Positions 1 through 7,676 of a stretch of 23,690 nt of DNA are shown here, in pieces. Position numbers and translations under genes: made by a program. The first letter of the stretch is position 1, and each line of letters starts with the position of its first letter. The stretch is from contig CALCEA010000037.1 in NCBI GenBank assembly GCA_937900675.1, positions 1 to 23,690 on the forward strand. The letters are read 5' to 3'. Under the pieces are notes generated by a model. That model searched no databases, had not been told where the DNA came from, and worked only from the letters and a program-made list of their open reading frames with translations. The stretch is from an uncultured Chitinophagaceae bacterium. GTDB lineage: Bacteria > Bacteroidota > Bacteroidia > Chitinophagales > Chitinophagaceae.

Positions 1-13
1 GCTCTTCCGATCT
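1..13. other. Illumina adapter remnant at contig end
   Basis: The first 13 bases, GCTCTTCCGATCT, are identical to the 3' end of the standard Illumina TruSeq read adapter. They sit exactly at the window edge, where untrimmed adapter is expected. The biological sequence most likely begins at base 14. Residues coded by this stretch should not be trusted. Confidence 0.85.
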
Positions 14-937
14 CTCCATTCCACTTTGCACACTTTTTCCTCCATTGATCACATCTCCTGTATATTCTGTTCCATAGGCAATCGTAGGCCATCCATAATT
101 TTTACCTTCACTAATTTCGAATAATTCTTCTGCTGGATTTACAGCATTGTCCCAAGCAGAATAAAGATTTGGCCATAGTAAATGTAAATCGTCACGACCA
201 TGTTGTACTGCATATAATTTATTGGTGTTACTATTCCAATCCATTGCGACAATACTTCTTAAGCCAGTGCCTATTTGTATTCCATCTTGCTGAGTTTGAT
301 TCAATTTATTTGCATTGAATTTCCAAATGCCTGCATGGTTATTTAATTCTGGACATGGATATTGACCTGCTTGACCAATAGAACTACCTGTTGCGTTAAT
401 ATAACTAGCACATGCATTAGATGGCGCACTATAAGGAACATACATATTTCCATCATTGTCAAAGCTTAAAGGTTTTGCAATATGCCATTGTTCACTCTCG
501 TCCATCAAAACAATTTCTTGTTTTGATGTAGGTACTAATTGATTGTCTAATTTTTGTCTGTACACCACTTTCTCTGTACTATAATATAAATAGCCGTTAT
601 AAATACGCATGCCAGTTGCAAAAATGCCATCGTTCAAATAATTTCCAAATGGTTGAATGATATCTGCTTTGCCATCACCATTTTCGTCTCTTAAAGCAAC
701 AGATCCTGGAGCATCAGAAGTGATTTTTAATTTTACATAAATATCTCCATTCTCTTTTACTGCTATATGCCTCGATGGCCCAATGCTATCCACCACCACT
801 ACTGCGCCAAAACCGTCGGGTAAAAACAAGCCTCCATTATTTGAATCAAAAACTATATTTCCTTTTTTAGTACCACATGCTATAAAAATCATGCAAGCAC
901 AAAACAAGAAAATAAAGTTATTAATGGCGCTTTTCAT
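1..937 (-). CDS. PQQ-dependent sugar dehydrogenase-like lipoprotein, 3' truncated
   Basis: The reading frame starts with ATG at 937 and runs off the window edge without a stop, giving about 308 residues before the adapter. The N-terminus is a lipoprotein signal peptide with the lipobox cysteine at residue 21 (FIACG), so the product should be membrane-anchored outside the cytoplasm. It continues LPDGFGAVVVVDSIGPSRH, then stretches such as RDENGDGKADII and NYGWPTIAYGTEY, which are typical of the glucose/sorbosone dehydrogenase (GSDH) beta-propeller family that oxidises sugars or aldoses with PQQ. Which sugar is used cannot be told from this part, and the C-terminal propeller is missing. Its ATG overlaps the TAA of the upstream FISUMP gene by one base (TAATG), implying translational coupling. 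The family call is good; cofactor use is inferred. Confidence 0.75.
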   Translation of the reverse strand, partial: MKSAINNFIFLFCACMIFIACGTKKGNIVFDSNNGGLFLPDGFGAVVVVDSIGPSRHIAVKENGDIYVKLKITSDAPGSVALRDENGDGKADIIQPFGNYLNDGIFATGMRIYNGYLYYSTEKVVYRQKLDNQLVPTSKQEIVLMDESEQWHIAKPLSFDNDGNMYVPYSAPSNACASYINATGSSIGQAGQYPCPELNNHAGIWKFNANKLNQTQQDGIQIGTGLRSIVAMDWNSNTNKLYAVQHGRDDLHLLWPNLYSAWDNAVNPAEELFEISEGKNYGWPTIAYGTEYTGDVINGGKSVQSGMERSEE

Positions 938-1584
938 TATTTATCTTTTACACATCTAACTGCTAAACCATTTCTATTTCCATAGGCATCTTTATATACC
1001 ATTGGGCTTGCATATAAAACAAATCTATACCAAGACTTTGTAGAATCCACTGCTGTAGATGACCACCAGCCACCACCTTGACCCTTATAACCAAATGCGC
1101 CCATCCCATTTCTTAATCCACCAGCTAATGCTTCAAAGCCACTACTATTGGTTCCATTGCCAGAACCAGTATTGGTATTGGCCCATCCATAGGTATATTT
1201 AAGTGCTTCTCCTGCTTTTTTATCTCCGCCTAATTCTAAAACTAATAAGCCCCATTCAACATCAGTTGGAATATGCCAACCTTCAGGTGCTAAACCTCTT
1301 GGATCATTCACTGCATACCAATTATACAGTTTACCATAATTTGCACCCTCTCCAATATCATTATTATAATGAGACCAAGCTGCTTTTTTTGACATACCAT
1401 ATGCGGCCCATTCTAATTTAGTCTTTGCTTCAGGAATAGAATCACCATTTCTAAATCTGCTAACATCTAGGTTCTTCACCATCCATGTATTTTCTCCAAT
1501 TTTTACAGAGGGAATATCTGGCTCTTGTTTACATGCAACAAAAAGTAGGAATAGTGCAATGATAGTGCTTAAATACAATCTCAT
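937..1584 (-). CDS. FISUMP-domain lipoprotein
   Basis: This 215-residue protein has a short lipoprotein signal with cysteine at residue 18 (LLFVACKQ). The body matches the 'Fibrobacter succinogenes major paralogous domain' pattern: IGENTWMVKNLDV near residue 30, NYGKLYNWYAVN near 83, LAPEGWHIPTDVEW near 98, an NSSGFEALAGG segment, WWSST near 173, and a closing GLAVRCVK. FISUMP proteins are surface or periplasmic proteins common in Bacteroidota and Fibrobacteres, with no established biochemical role. The gene lies directly upstream of the PQQ-dehydrogenase-like gene, sharing one base with it, so both are probably on one transcript. The ATG at 1584 is the only start that gives a complete signal peptide. 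A weak -7-like box (TAACTTCG, 1611 to 1604) lies 20 bases upstream. Confidence 0.85.
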   Translation of the reverse strand: MRLYLSTIIALFLLFVACKQEPDIPSVKIGENTWMVKNLDVSRFRNGDSIPEAKTKLEWAAYGMSKKAAWSHYNNDIGEGANYGKLYNWYAVNDPRGLAPEGWHIPTDVEWGLLVLELGGDKKAGEALKYTYGWANTNTGSGNGTNSSGFEALAGGLRNGMGAFGYKGQGGGWWSSTAVDSTKSWYRFVLYASPMVYKDAYGNRNGLAVRCVKDK

Positions 1585-1638
1585 TTTTACAGATTTAGAT
1601 AACCGAAGTTACTTAAACTTTAATAAACAAATGAAAGC

Positions 1639-2835
1639 TTATGCCTCTTGCACAGCAACAGATTTAATATATGCCGAAGGCGTAAGGCCTTTTCTTTCTT
1701 TAAATGCATCAATAAATTTAGATCTGGATGCAAATCCTGCATTGGTTGCAATGGCTTCAATAGTTAGATTTCTAGATTCTCCAGCCTCGATCAATCTACA
1801 TACATGATCAATTCTTAAATTTCTTCTCCACTCACTAAAGGTGATTTCTAATTCTTTATTAAAATAATTAGATAAAAATCTTTCAGGAATTTTTAAATCA
1901 AAAGACATTTGTGATAATGAAAATTCTCTTTTGATATATGGAGTATTCACTAGATACTCTTTCAAAGTGGCTTCGATATCTTCTACAATTGCAGTGTCTT
2001 TAATCTTTTTTGGAAGGTTAGATTTTATTTCTTCAATGATGCCATCTTTTCCTTGCTCAATTGTGTAAGAAACATTACCATAAAGAATCTTAGGGAATAA
2101 GAAAAGAAAAATATTTTGCAAAAAGAAACCAGCTCCACAAATTCCAAAATAATATTTCTCTGTGAATATCTCGTAAGAAGGTACTCCTAAAATTGAGAAT
2201 TTGATATCGTACAAGGTGGACATGTGACCGATACTATTAATGGCAATTACAATTTGAATCCCACATAATAACAATATCCACCTAGATAATATATTATGAT
2301 TAGAAGATAGGCTACCATGTAATTTAAAGACTCTATTTGTATGTCTAAAAAAGTAAAAGATTGAAAATACCGAATACGCTAATAAATGAGCCGATCTTGA
2401 TAGTAAAATAAATTCAAATGACACAAAATTAAAGTGAAGTGTATAATTTTCTGTTACATTGACAATCTCGTGTGCAATAGCTTGCTTTTGTTCAAAAGGT
2501 AAAGTAGTAAAAGGAAGACAGTTGAAAATGATAAAAACAGCTGGTACTAAATGAAGCCAATCCCATTTTTCAAGTTTATTACTTTCTGATAAAGTTGACT
2601 TAACATAATAAAATAAAAAAGGGCCTAATAAATAGGATAAAGGAAGCCAATGAACAAAACAAACACCCTCCCAGAACAGATCTTTAGTAAAATGAAGTCC
2701 ATAATAAACAAGTACAATCAGATTGCAGCATAAAAAGAATAGACCTAAGAATATATTCGACCTATTCAATGAACTTAAATAGTAAAAAAGTATTAATGAA
2801 GTAAAAATCCCAAATAAAGGGAAGAAAATGGCCAT
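1639..2835 (-). CDS. Seven-TM AraC-type membrane transcriptional regulator
   Basis: The N-terminal two-thirds holds about seven hydrophobic segments, including MAIFFPLFGIFTSLILFYYL, IFLGLFFLCCNLIVLVYYGL and a last one ending FLFLFPKILYG. The C-terminal ~100 residues form an AraC/XylS DNA-binding domain, with the second helix-turn-helix marked by IEAIATNAGFASRSKFIDAF. The layout is a membrane sensor joined directly to a DNA-binding domain. The frame is open up to a TTG at 2901 (420 residues). I prefer the ATG at 2835 (398 residues), because a hairpin terminator for the upstream gene spans 2874-2912 and the ATG sits right at the first membrane segment. Being next to the 4669-2943 unit makes it a candidate regulator of that unit and of the other promoters with the same palindrome; this is inference only. 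Confidence 0.8.
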   Translation of the reverse strand: MAIFFPLFGIFTSLILFYYLSSLNRSNIFLGLFFLCCNLIVLVYYGLHFTKDLFWEGVCFVHWLPLSYLLGPFLFYYVKSTLSESNKLEKWDWLHLVPAVFIIFNCLPFTTLPFEQKQAIAHEIVNVTENYTLHFNFVSFEFILLSRSAHLLAYSVFSIFYFFRHTNRVFKLHGSLSSNHNILSRWILLLCGIQIVIAINSIGHMSTLYDIKFSILGVPSYEIFTEKYYFGICGAGFFLQNIFLFLFPKILYGNVSYTIEQGKDGIIEEIKSNLPKKIKDTAIVEDIEATLKEYLVNTPYIKREFSLSQMSFDLKIPERFLSNYFNKELEITFSEWRRNLRIDHVCRLIEAGESRNLTIEAIATNAGFASRSKFIDAFKERKGLTPSAYIKSVAVQEA

Positions 2836-2873
2836 AAATCGTTGATAGCTAGTTAAATGACCATCAAGATAAG

Positions 2874-2912
2874 AAAAAGCCTCGGCAAAATTAATTACCA
2901 AGGCCTTTTTTT
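2874..2912 (-). terminator. Hairpin terminator after the lipocalin-like lipoprotein gene
   Basis: On the minus strand GCCTTGG (2904-2898) pairs with CCGAGGC (2885-2879) with one mismatch in seven, followed by TTTTTCTT. It is AT-flanked on both sides, so it could act in either direction. The position, 31 bases past the stop at 2943, fits the end of the 4669-2943 transcript. Confidence 0.5.
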
Positions 2913-2942
2913 CGATATTTAATCCAAACTTAAAAATGAAAG

Positions 2943-3731
2943 CTATTTGCTTATTTTCTTATATGTTTTGTATCCTACCACTTTAGAAGAGGTATCTGCT
3001 GTTTTTTGAGTGAATTCGTCTGTTCCGTTAAAGCTTAAGATGATATTATATTTTCCAGTAATACCTTTCATTGATGACATTTCAAGATTTTCGGTTAAAG
3101 CATTATCCGCTAAAGTGAAACTACCATGTCCGATTACATTAGAAAAACCATTGTTTGCGGTATCCTGTAAAACTCTAGCAGCCCACATAAAATGACCACC
3201 ATGAAATACCTTATACTCGTTATAGGTTCTATCAGTAGAATCTGTACCATTGATTTCGATATTTTTTACTTGATGCCAAACGCCATCTAATGCAGATGTG
3301 CCTGATGAAGCAACAGTAGAGTACTCTTCAGTTAATTTATAACTTGTACCTCTCATCATTAAAGCATCAATGAATTGAGTATATCCTTTGTCTGATTTAT
3401 TGCTAATTTCCAAAGTTGCAGTATTTGCTGAATCTAAACTGCCAGAATTGAAAATATTTGTTTCAACCACTTTCCCATCATTGATGGTGTATGAACCTAC
3501 TCCAAAACCTACAGATGTGTCATTGGTCGCGGTAATGTAAAAATAAGATTCAGGAGTGTAGATTTTGATTTGATTTCTACCATCTGTTGCTAAATAAGTA
3601 AAATCTTTAGCACCATCATTTACAACTTGCTTTTCTAAATGGTAAACTCCTGCCATTGAATCAACCTTAGTTTTTGGAGTACAGCTAGCAATCAAAGCTA
3701 TTACTGATAAACTTAGAACAATTTTTTTCAT
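2943..3731 (-). CDS. Lipoprotein with two tandem lipocalin-like repeats
   Basis: The product is a 262-residue lipoprotein with the lipobox cysteine at residue 17 (LIASCTPK). It contains an internal duplication. The first half begins MAGVYHLEKQVVNDG (about residue 25) and has QIKIYTPESYFYITA and GVGSYTINDGKVVE. The second half begins LDGVWHQVKNIEINGTD (about residue 148) and has EYKVFHGGHFMWAA and GHGSFTLADNALTE in the same order. G-x-[YW] starts followed by beta-rich segments suggest a small lipocalin-like or DUF4488-type barrel, but I cannot assign a ligand. It lies 35 bases downstream of the double NTF2-like gene with no terminator between, so both are likely read from the palindrome-associated promoter at 4696-4770. 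Function unknown. Confidence 0.75.
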   Translation of the reverse strand: MKKIVLSLSVIALIASCTPKTKVDSMAGVYHLEKQVVNDGAKDFTYLATDGRNQIKIYTPESYFYITATNDTSVGFGVGSYTINDGKVVETNIFNSGSLDSANTATLEISNKSDKGYTQFIDALMMRGTSYKLTEEYSTVASSGTSALDGVWHQVKNIEINGTDSTDRTYNEYKVFHGGHFMWAARVLQDTANNGFSNVIGHGSFTLADNALTENLEMSSMKGITGKYNIILSFNGTDEFTQKTADTSSKVVGYKTYKKISK

Positions 3732-3766
3732 TTGATTTGGTTTTAATTATTTAAAATATAAAAGCA

Positions 3767-4669
3767 CTATTTTTTATCAATTCCTCTTGAATATTGAGTT
3801 ATTCCTGAAATTTTTCCATCTATATTAAATTCAAAAAATTCTATCAGTTCTTTTTCCCAAACTGTACCATCTTTTAAAACGCGCTTCTCTCTTGCGTTAA
3901 CTAATAGTCCTGCAGCAGGGTCAGTATCAGTTATTTTGAATGGCAACATACTTATCGGTTTCCAATCTAAAGAAGAGTATTCTGCAAATATTCCTGGAAT
4001 CATATCCTTTGTCATTGTTGAAACAACGCCGTCAAAATCGTGAATAATTACATTGTCAGCTAACAATTCTTGACAAGTTTTGCTATCCATTTTATTATAA
4101 GCATCCATGAATTTTTCCATTTTTTCTATTTCACCTCTATTTGAAAATTGAAAACTTGACCCTTTCATGTTAGTAACATATAATTTTCCTCCTGTTGTTT
4201 TACCAAATTCATTTGTCTCTGGAATTTGAGAAAACTGAGAAAAATTAGCAACCTTTCCTTCTGGTGTTACTTCAAAAACTTCCATTACTTTCAGTTTTTG
4301 AGTAGAGCCATTTTTATAAATTCTATCTTCATCTGCATAAACAAAAACATGTTCATTTTTTTCACCATCCACTTTTACAGAGAAAATACCATGTGGTACT
4401 TCATTTAGCATTTTCATTCCTTTGTGCCAATCTGTGATCATTGATTTGAGTCCGTTTGGAGCTTTGTCATCAACATATTGAGGGAGATCAGAACCGTCAT
4501 TTAAATTGTATGCTTTAATATTGGATAAAACTGCATTTACTGCTTTATCCGATCCTAGTTTAATCTTTTTCCCCTTGCCTTCTCCGTCAAAAATTTGACC
4601 GACTGAAGGAGTCTGAGCATTAGCACTGACTGAAATTGCTAAAATGGCAATAACTAATAATTTTTTCAT
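3767..4669 (-). CDS. Exported protein with two NTF2/SnoaL-like domains
   Basis: This 300-residue protein has a cleavable signal peptide (MKKLLVIAILAISVSANAQ, cut near residue 18-19), so it should be periplasmic or secreted. Two repeats of an NTF2-like fold are visible. The first (about 45-165) ends with KLKVMEVFEVTPEGKVANFS. The second (about 182-298) has FMDAYNKMDSKTCQELLADN, then VWEKELIEFFEFNIDGKISG. Helix, 'D-x-V-I-H-D', then a paired strand '-x-F-F-x-x-x-x-DGKI' is the usual SnoaL/DUF4440 pattern. Catalytic function is not predictable. It is the first gene of a two-gene unit with the lipocalin-like lipoprotein and is preceded by a palindrome shared with the other NTF2-like genes of the window. 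Six such exported proteins in under 20 kb is unusual. Confidence 0.75.
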   Translation of the reverse strand: MKKLLVIAILAISVSANAQTPSVGQIFDGEGKGKKIKLGSDKAVNAVLSNIKAYNLNDGSDLPQYVDDKAPNGLKSMITDWHKGMKMLNEVPHGIFSVKVDGEKNEHVFVYADEDRIYKNGSTQKLKVMEVFEVTPEGKVANFSQFSQIPETNEFGKTTGGKLYVTNMKGSSFQFSNRGEIEKMEKFMDAYNKMDSKTCQELLADNVIIHDFDGVVSTMTKDMIPGIFAEYSSLDWKPISMLPFKITDTDPAAGLLVNAREKRVLKDGTVWEKELIEFFEFNIDGKISGITQYSRGIDKK

Positions 4670-4695
4670 TTTTTCGTTTTTGGTTTTTGAATACT

Positions 4696-4703
4696 GAAAT
4701 CTA
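4696..4703 (-). promoter_or_regulatory. -7-like box of the double NTF2-like gene
   Basis: On the minus strand TAGATTTC matches the Bacteroidota -7 box TAnnTTTG except for the last base. It starts 41 bases from the edge of the palindrome at 4744-4770, the same distance as in the other palindrome promoters, and lies 27 bases before the ATG. No good -33 TTTG is visible, as would fit an activator-dependent promoter. Confidence 0.5.
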
Positions 4704-4743
4704 GGTCTATTTAGATCTGATTCCCATATTTAAAGCATTGGGG

Positions 4744-4770
4744 TTGTTCCTAAATATCAAATTGGAACAT
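4744..4770. promoter_or_regulatory. Palindromic operator, copy 1
   Basis: TTGTTCC (4744-4750), 13 bases, GGAACAT (4764-4770): six of seven arm positions are complementary. The site is intergenic, 75 bases upstream of the ATG of the double NTF2-like gene. The centres of the two arms are 20 bases apart, about two helical turns, which suits a dimeric regulator bound to one face of the DNA. The arms recur at 12090, 13333 and 22850. Confidence 0.75.
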
Positions 4771-4815
4771 ATTTACCCAAAATTCAACTAATTTTATAGG
4801 AATAAGCTTAAGAAG

Positions 4816-5181
4816 ATGAATACTAAGTCCACAACAGTAGACGAATACATTAAATCATTTCCAAAATCAACACAGGTCTTATTAAAGCAAGTAAGGGCAG
4901 TTATTAAAGAAGCCGCTCCGGAAGCGGAAGAACTAATAGCATATGGTATGCCGGGTTATAAGCTTAACAAAAAGCCTTTAGTATATTTTGCGGGTTATGA
5001 GAAGCATATTGGGTTTTATGCAACCCCTAATGGGCATGAGAAATTTGCAAAAGAATTTTCAAAGTATAAACAAGGAAAGGGATCAGTTCAATTTCCCATT
5101 TACGAATCAATGCCATTAGCATTGATTAAGAAGGTGGTTATTTTTAGGGTAAAAGAAAACTTGAAGAAGCAAAAGTCTTAA
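4816..5181 (+). CDS. DUF1801/YdhG-like protein
   Basis: This 121-residue cytoplasmic protein carries the DUF1801 pattern: VDEYIKSFP at the start, then LLKQVRAVIKEAAPEAEELI, AYGMPGYKLNKKPLVYFAGY, HIGFYATPNGHEKFAKE, GKGSVQFP and a basic C-terminus. Bacillus YdhG of this family has been described as a frataxin-like iron chaperone, but most members are uncharacterised, so iron handling is only a possibility. It is transcribed divergently from the NTF2-like gene at 4669; the palindrome at 4744-4770 lies 46 bases before its ATG, too close to place a promoter at the spacing seen elsewhere. Its stop overlaps the stop of the convergent outer-membrane gene by four bases (5178-5181). Confidence 0.85.
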   Translation: MNTKSTTVDEYIKSFPKSTQVLLKQVRAVIKEAAPEAEELIAYGMPGYKLNKKPLVYFAGYEKHIGFYATPNGHEKFAKEFSKYKQGKGSVQFPIYESMPLALIKKVVIFRVKENLKKQKS

Positions 5182-7580
5182 TACTCTGCATTAAATTTAT
5201 TTTCCAACATTTTGTCTTTTAGAGTTGATTTAAAGGAATAAGCTAGTGTTATCATAAATGCTCTTGTGTCTGATTTGCTTGAACGGAAAACTGAAAAGTT
5301 AGATGTTTGAGTATTGTATCCACTCTTCAAAGTGTTGAATATATCTACCATGATAAAATTCAACTTAAAATTACTTTTTCCTAATTTTTCTTGTACACCC
5401 AAATCAACATTATAATTAGCAAATGTTTCGCCCTGTGGTGTTGTTCTTGGAGATATATAATTTGCGATTATCTGAAGCTTGCTATTGTTATTTATATTAA
5501 AATTATTAATCAATTTCCCACTCCAGTTAGTGCCGGATCTAATTCCATCAATTACATCATTTCCGCCATTGATATTTTGTTGAAATAAGGTTGCGCTAAG
5601 ATTATAATCGTAAATACGAAAAGGTTTTCCGTTTAACATAGTCTCTACTCCATAATTGTCTGTATTGCCAATATTCATGGGTATATTTAAAATGGCTCCA
5701 TTTGCTAGTTGAGTATAATAAGATCTAATAGCATTAATAGAATGTCTGAAAAATAAGTTAGTAGTAAAATTAATTTTTGAATTTCCAGTATTGTAAGAAA
5801 GCTCATAAGCATCAATGATTTCTGGTTTTAAATTTGGATTACCGCTATGTGGGCTAAGAATGTCTGTAATATCAACAAAGGGATTTAATTGACCTAAACC
5901 TGGTCTATTAATTCTTTTACCATAACTTAATTTGATACTCTCTTTTTGATTTACATTATATGTAAGATGTGCTGTGGGGAATAACTTTAGATAATCATTT
6001 GTGAACTTAGTGCTTTGTGTATTGGTAGCGCCATAATTAGATACCAGTTCTGCTCTAATTCCAGTTGCATAATTCCAGCTAGATTCTTTTCCTTGAATAT
6101 TATTCGTATTATGGTACTGAAAGTAAAATGCTTGTACCTGCTCGTTAAAATTAAAAATATTACTAGCTGCGGTATTGGTAATATAATTATTGTTTATTTT
6201 ATCAGCAGTTAAAAAATCAGTTTTGATTGTTCTAAATAAGCCCTTGTATCCAGTTTCTATTACACCCATTTCTGAAGTTGGAATACTGTAATCTAAGGCT
6301 GCATTAGTAATAACGCCATCTTCGTAATTATGTGTAAGCTGTGTTTGTCTTGCAGAAATAGCCATGCCGTCAATATTCAAAGCAGTAGTGTATATATCTG
6401 TATTTTGACGACCTTTCTCCCATGAGGTACTCAAACTTGTATTTAAAGACTTATTTGAATTTTCAAAAGTCTTTAAATAGTTTAAAGCAAATTCACCTTC
6501 TTTTACTCTTTCGTATTCATAAGAGTGACGATCATTGCTGCTTGAAAAACCCGTGTTTTTATTAAATAACTTACTGATTAAATCTTCATTGTTATCCTGA
6601 CCCTCCATATTACCTATGGCTTCAAAAGAAAAAGTGTTGTATTTGTTCGGAGTATAGTCAATATTTACTTTCAAGTTTTGAAGTGTCTCTAATCTTTTAT
6701 CGTTTCTATTTTGGCTAATAAAATAATTATCAATTAAATTATAATTAGTTCGGTTACTTTCAATTTTTCTTGATCTTCCAGCAAATCTATTGTCATAACC
6801 AAGGCCCAAATTCCATTTCCCCACTTTATTATTTAAAATAAATGAACTATTTACTCTTCCCTTTGCTCCAACACCAGCTCCCAATGCTATTGCACCATTG
6901 GTTCCTGATTGTTTATTCTTTTTTAGTTTAATATTGATAATACCACTTTCTGCATTAGCGTCATATTTGGATGAAGCATTATTGATAATCTCAATACTTT
7001 CAACACTACTAGCAGCGATTTGATTGGTATTGGTAATTCCTGAATTTCTGCCATTAATTAAAATCAATGGAGTCTTTCCTCTTAAAGTAATTGCACCTTC
7101 ATTATCTACTGTAACTGTAGGAGTGGATTTTAATAAATCTGTAGCTGTGCCACCCATCTGAGTTATATTGTTAGCTGCATTGACTACAAAGCCCTCAGAA
7201 GTTTTTTCAATCATTTTTTTCTGTGTAACTACAATTACATTACCTAGCTCTGATTTATTTTCTTCTATATTTAAATCTTTTAATTGATAGTCTTTGTTGT
7301 CTTCATTAATTAAAACAATTTTTGATATAGCTAGATAACCAATAAGTTTAACACTAACCTTATATCTACCAAAAGCAAGGTTGGTAAAACTAAATAGACC
7401 CAAGCTATCAGATGCTTCATAGAAAAGTACTTTTGTTGAATCTTGTGTATTGGATAGGGTAACAGTAGCAAATTCTACTGGTTTGCTATTGCTTATAATA
7501 TTTCCGTAGATTTTACCCTGAGCTAAAGTAATTTCTTGAATACCAATAAAAAGGCATAAAATGGGTATGTATTTTTTCAC
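5178..7580 (-). CDS. Outer-membrane beta-barrel protein, TonB-receptor-like
   Basis: The 800-residue product has a signal peptide ending LAQ near residue 20, then a carboxypeptidase-D-like regulatory domain (about 22-105: GKIYGNIISNSKPVEFATVT ... GRYKVSVKLIGY). A plug-like domain follows (about 125-220: TATDLLKSTPTVTVDNEG, LILINGRNSG, VESIEIINNASSKYDANAES), then a long barrel with RINRPGLGQLNPFVD, NPNLKPEIIDAYELSYN and a closing aromatic-rich strand. This is the 'outer membrane beta-barrel family' (OMBB, PF14905) related to TonB-dependent receptors. It has no adjacent SusD-like partner, so the substrate is unknown. The start codon is GTG (7580-7578); the next in-frame choices would cut into the signal peptide. 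A nine-base inverted repeat lies just upstream (7593-7642). Confidence 0.85.
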   Translation of the reverse strand: MKKYIPILCLFIGIQEITLAQGKIYGNIISNSKPVEFATVTLSNTQDSTKVLFYEASDSLGLFSFTNLAFGRYKVSVKLIGYLAISKIVLINEDNKDYQLKDLNIEENKSELGNVIVVTQKKMIEKTSEGFVVNAANNITQMGGTATDLLKSTPTVTVDNEGAITLRGKTPLILINGRNSGITNTNQIAASSVESIEIINNASSKYDANAESGIINIKLKKNKQSGTNGAIALGAGVGAKGRVNSSFILNNKVGKWNLGLGYDNRFAGRSRKIESNRTNYNLIDNYFISQNRNDKRLETLQNLKVNIDYTPNKYNTFSFEAIGNMEGQDNNEDLISKLFNKNTGFSSSNDRHSYEYERVKEGEFALNYLKTFENSNKSLNTSLSTSWEKGRQNTDIYTTALNIDGMAISARQTQLTHNYEDGVITNAALDYSIPTSEMGVIETGYKGLFRTIKTDFLTADKINNNYITNTAASNIFNFNEQVQAFYFQYHNTNNIQGKESSWNYATGIRAELVSNYGATNTQSTKFTNDYLKLFPTAHLTYNVNQKESIKLSYGKRINRPGLGQLNPFVDITDILSPHSGNPNLKPEIIDAYELSYNTGNSKINFTTNLFFRHSINAIRSYYTQLANGAILNIPMNIGNTDNYGVETMLNGKPFRIYDYNLSATLFQQNINGGNDVIDGIRSGTNWSGKLINNFNINNNSKLQIIANYISPRTTPQGETFANYNVDLGVQEKLGKSNFKLNFIMVDIFNTLKSGYNTQTSNFSVFRSSKSDTRAFMITLAYSFKSTLKDKMLENKFNAEY

Positions 7581-7592
7581 TGTTTAAAATTA

Positions 7593-7642
7593 TCCAATAA
7601 ATTGTAACGATCTTATTAAATAGTATGAGTGGCTTTATTGGA
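7593..7642. repeat. Inverted repeat upstream of the outer-membrane gene
   Basis: TCCAATAAA (7593-7601) and TTTATTGGA (7634-7642) are perfectly complementary and separated by 32 bases. Arm centres are 41 bases apart, about four helical turns. It lies 13 to 62 bases upstream of the GTG at 7580, inside the promoter region, so it may be a regulator site. In AT-rich DNA a chance origin cannot be excluded. Confidence 0.3.
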
Positions 7643-7676
7643 CAACTATTAACATGAAAAGTTTAATGATTGAAGA

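Noticed and set aside
1..7. SapI-type recognition sequence GCTCTTC at the window edge
   Set aside because: It is part of the sequencing adapter, not of the genome.
1203..1807. Plus-strand open frames opposite the FISUMP and AraC genes
   Set aside because: Low-complexity, no family features, entirely or largely opposite well-supported minus-strand genes.
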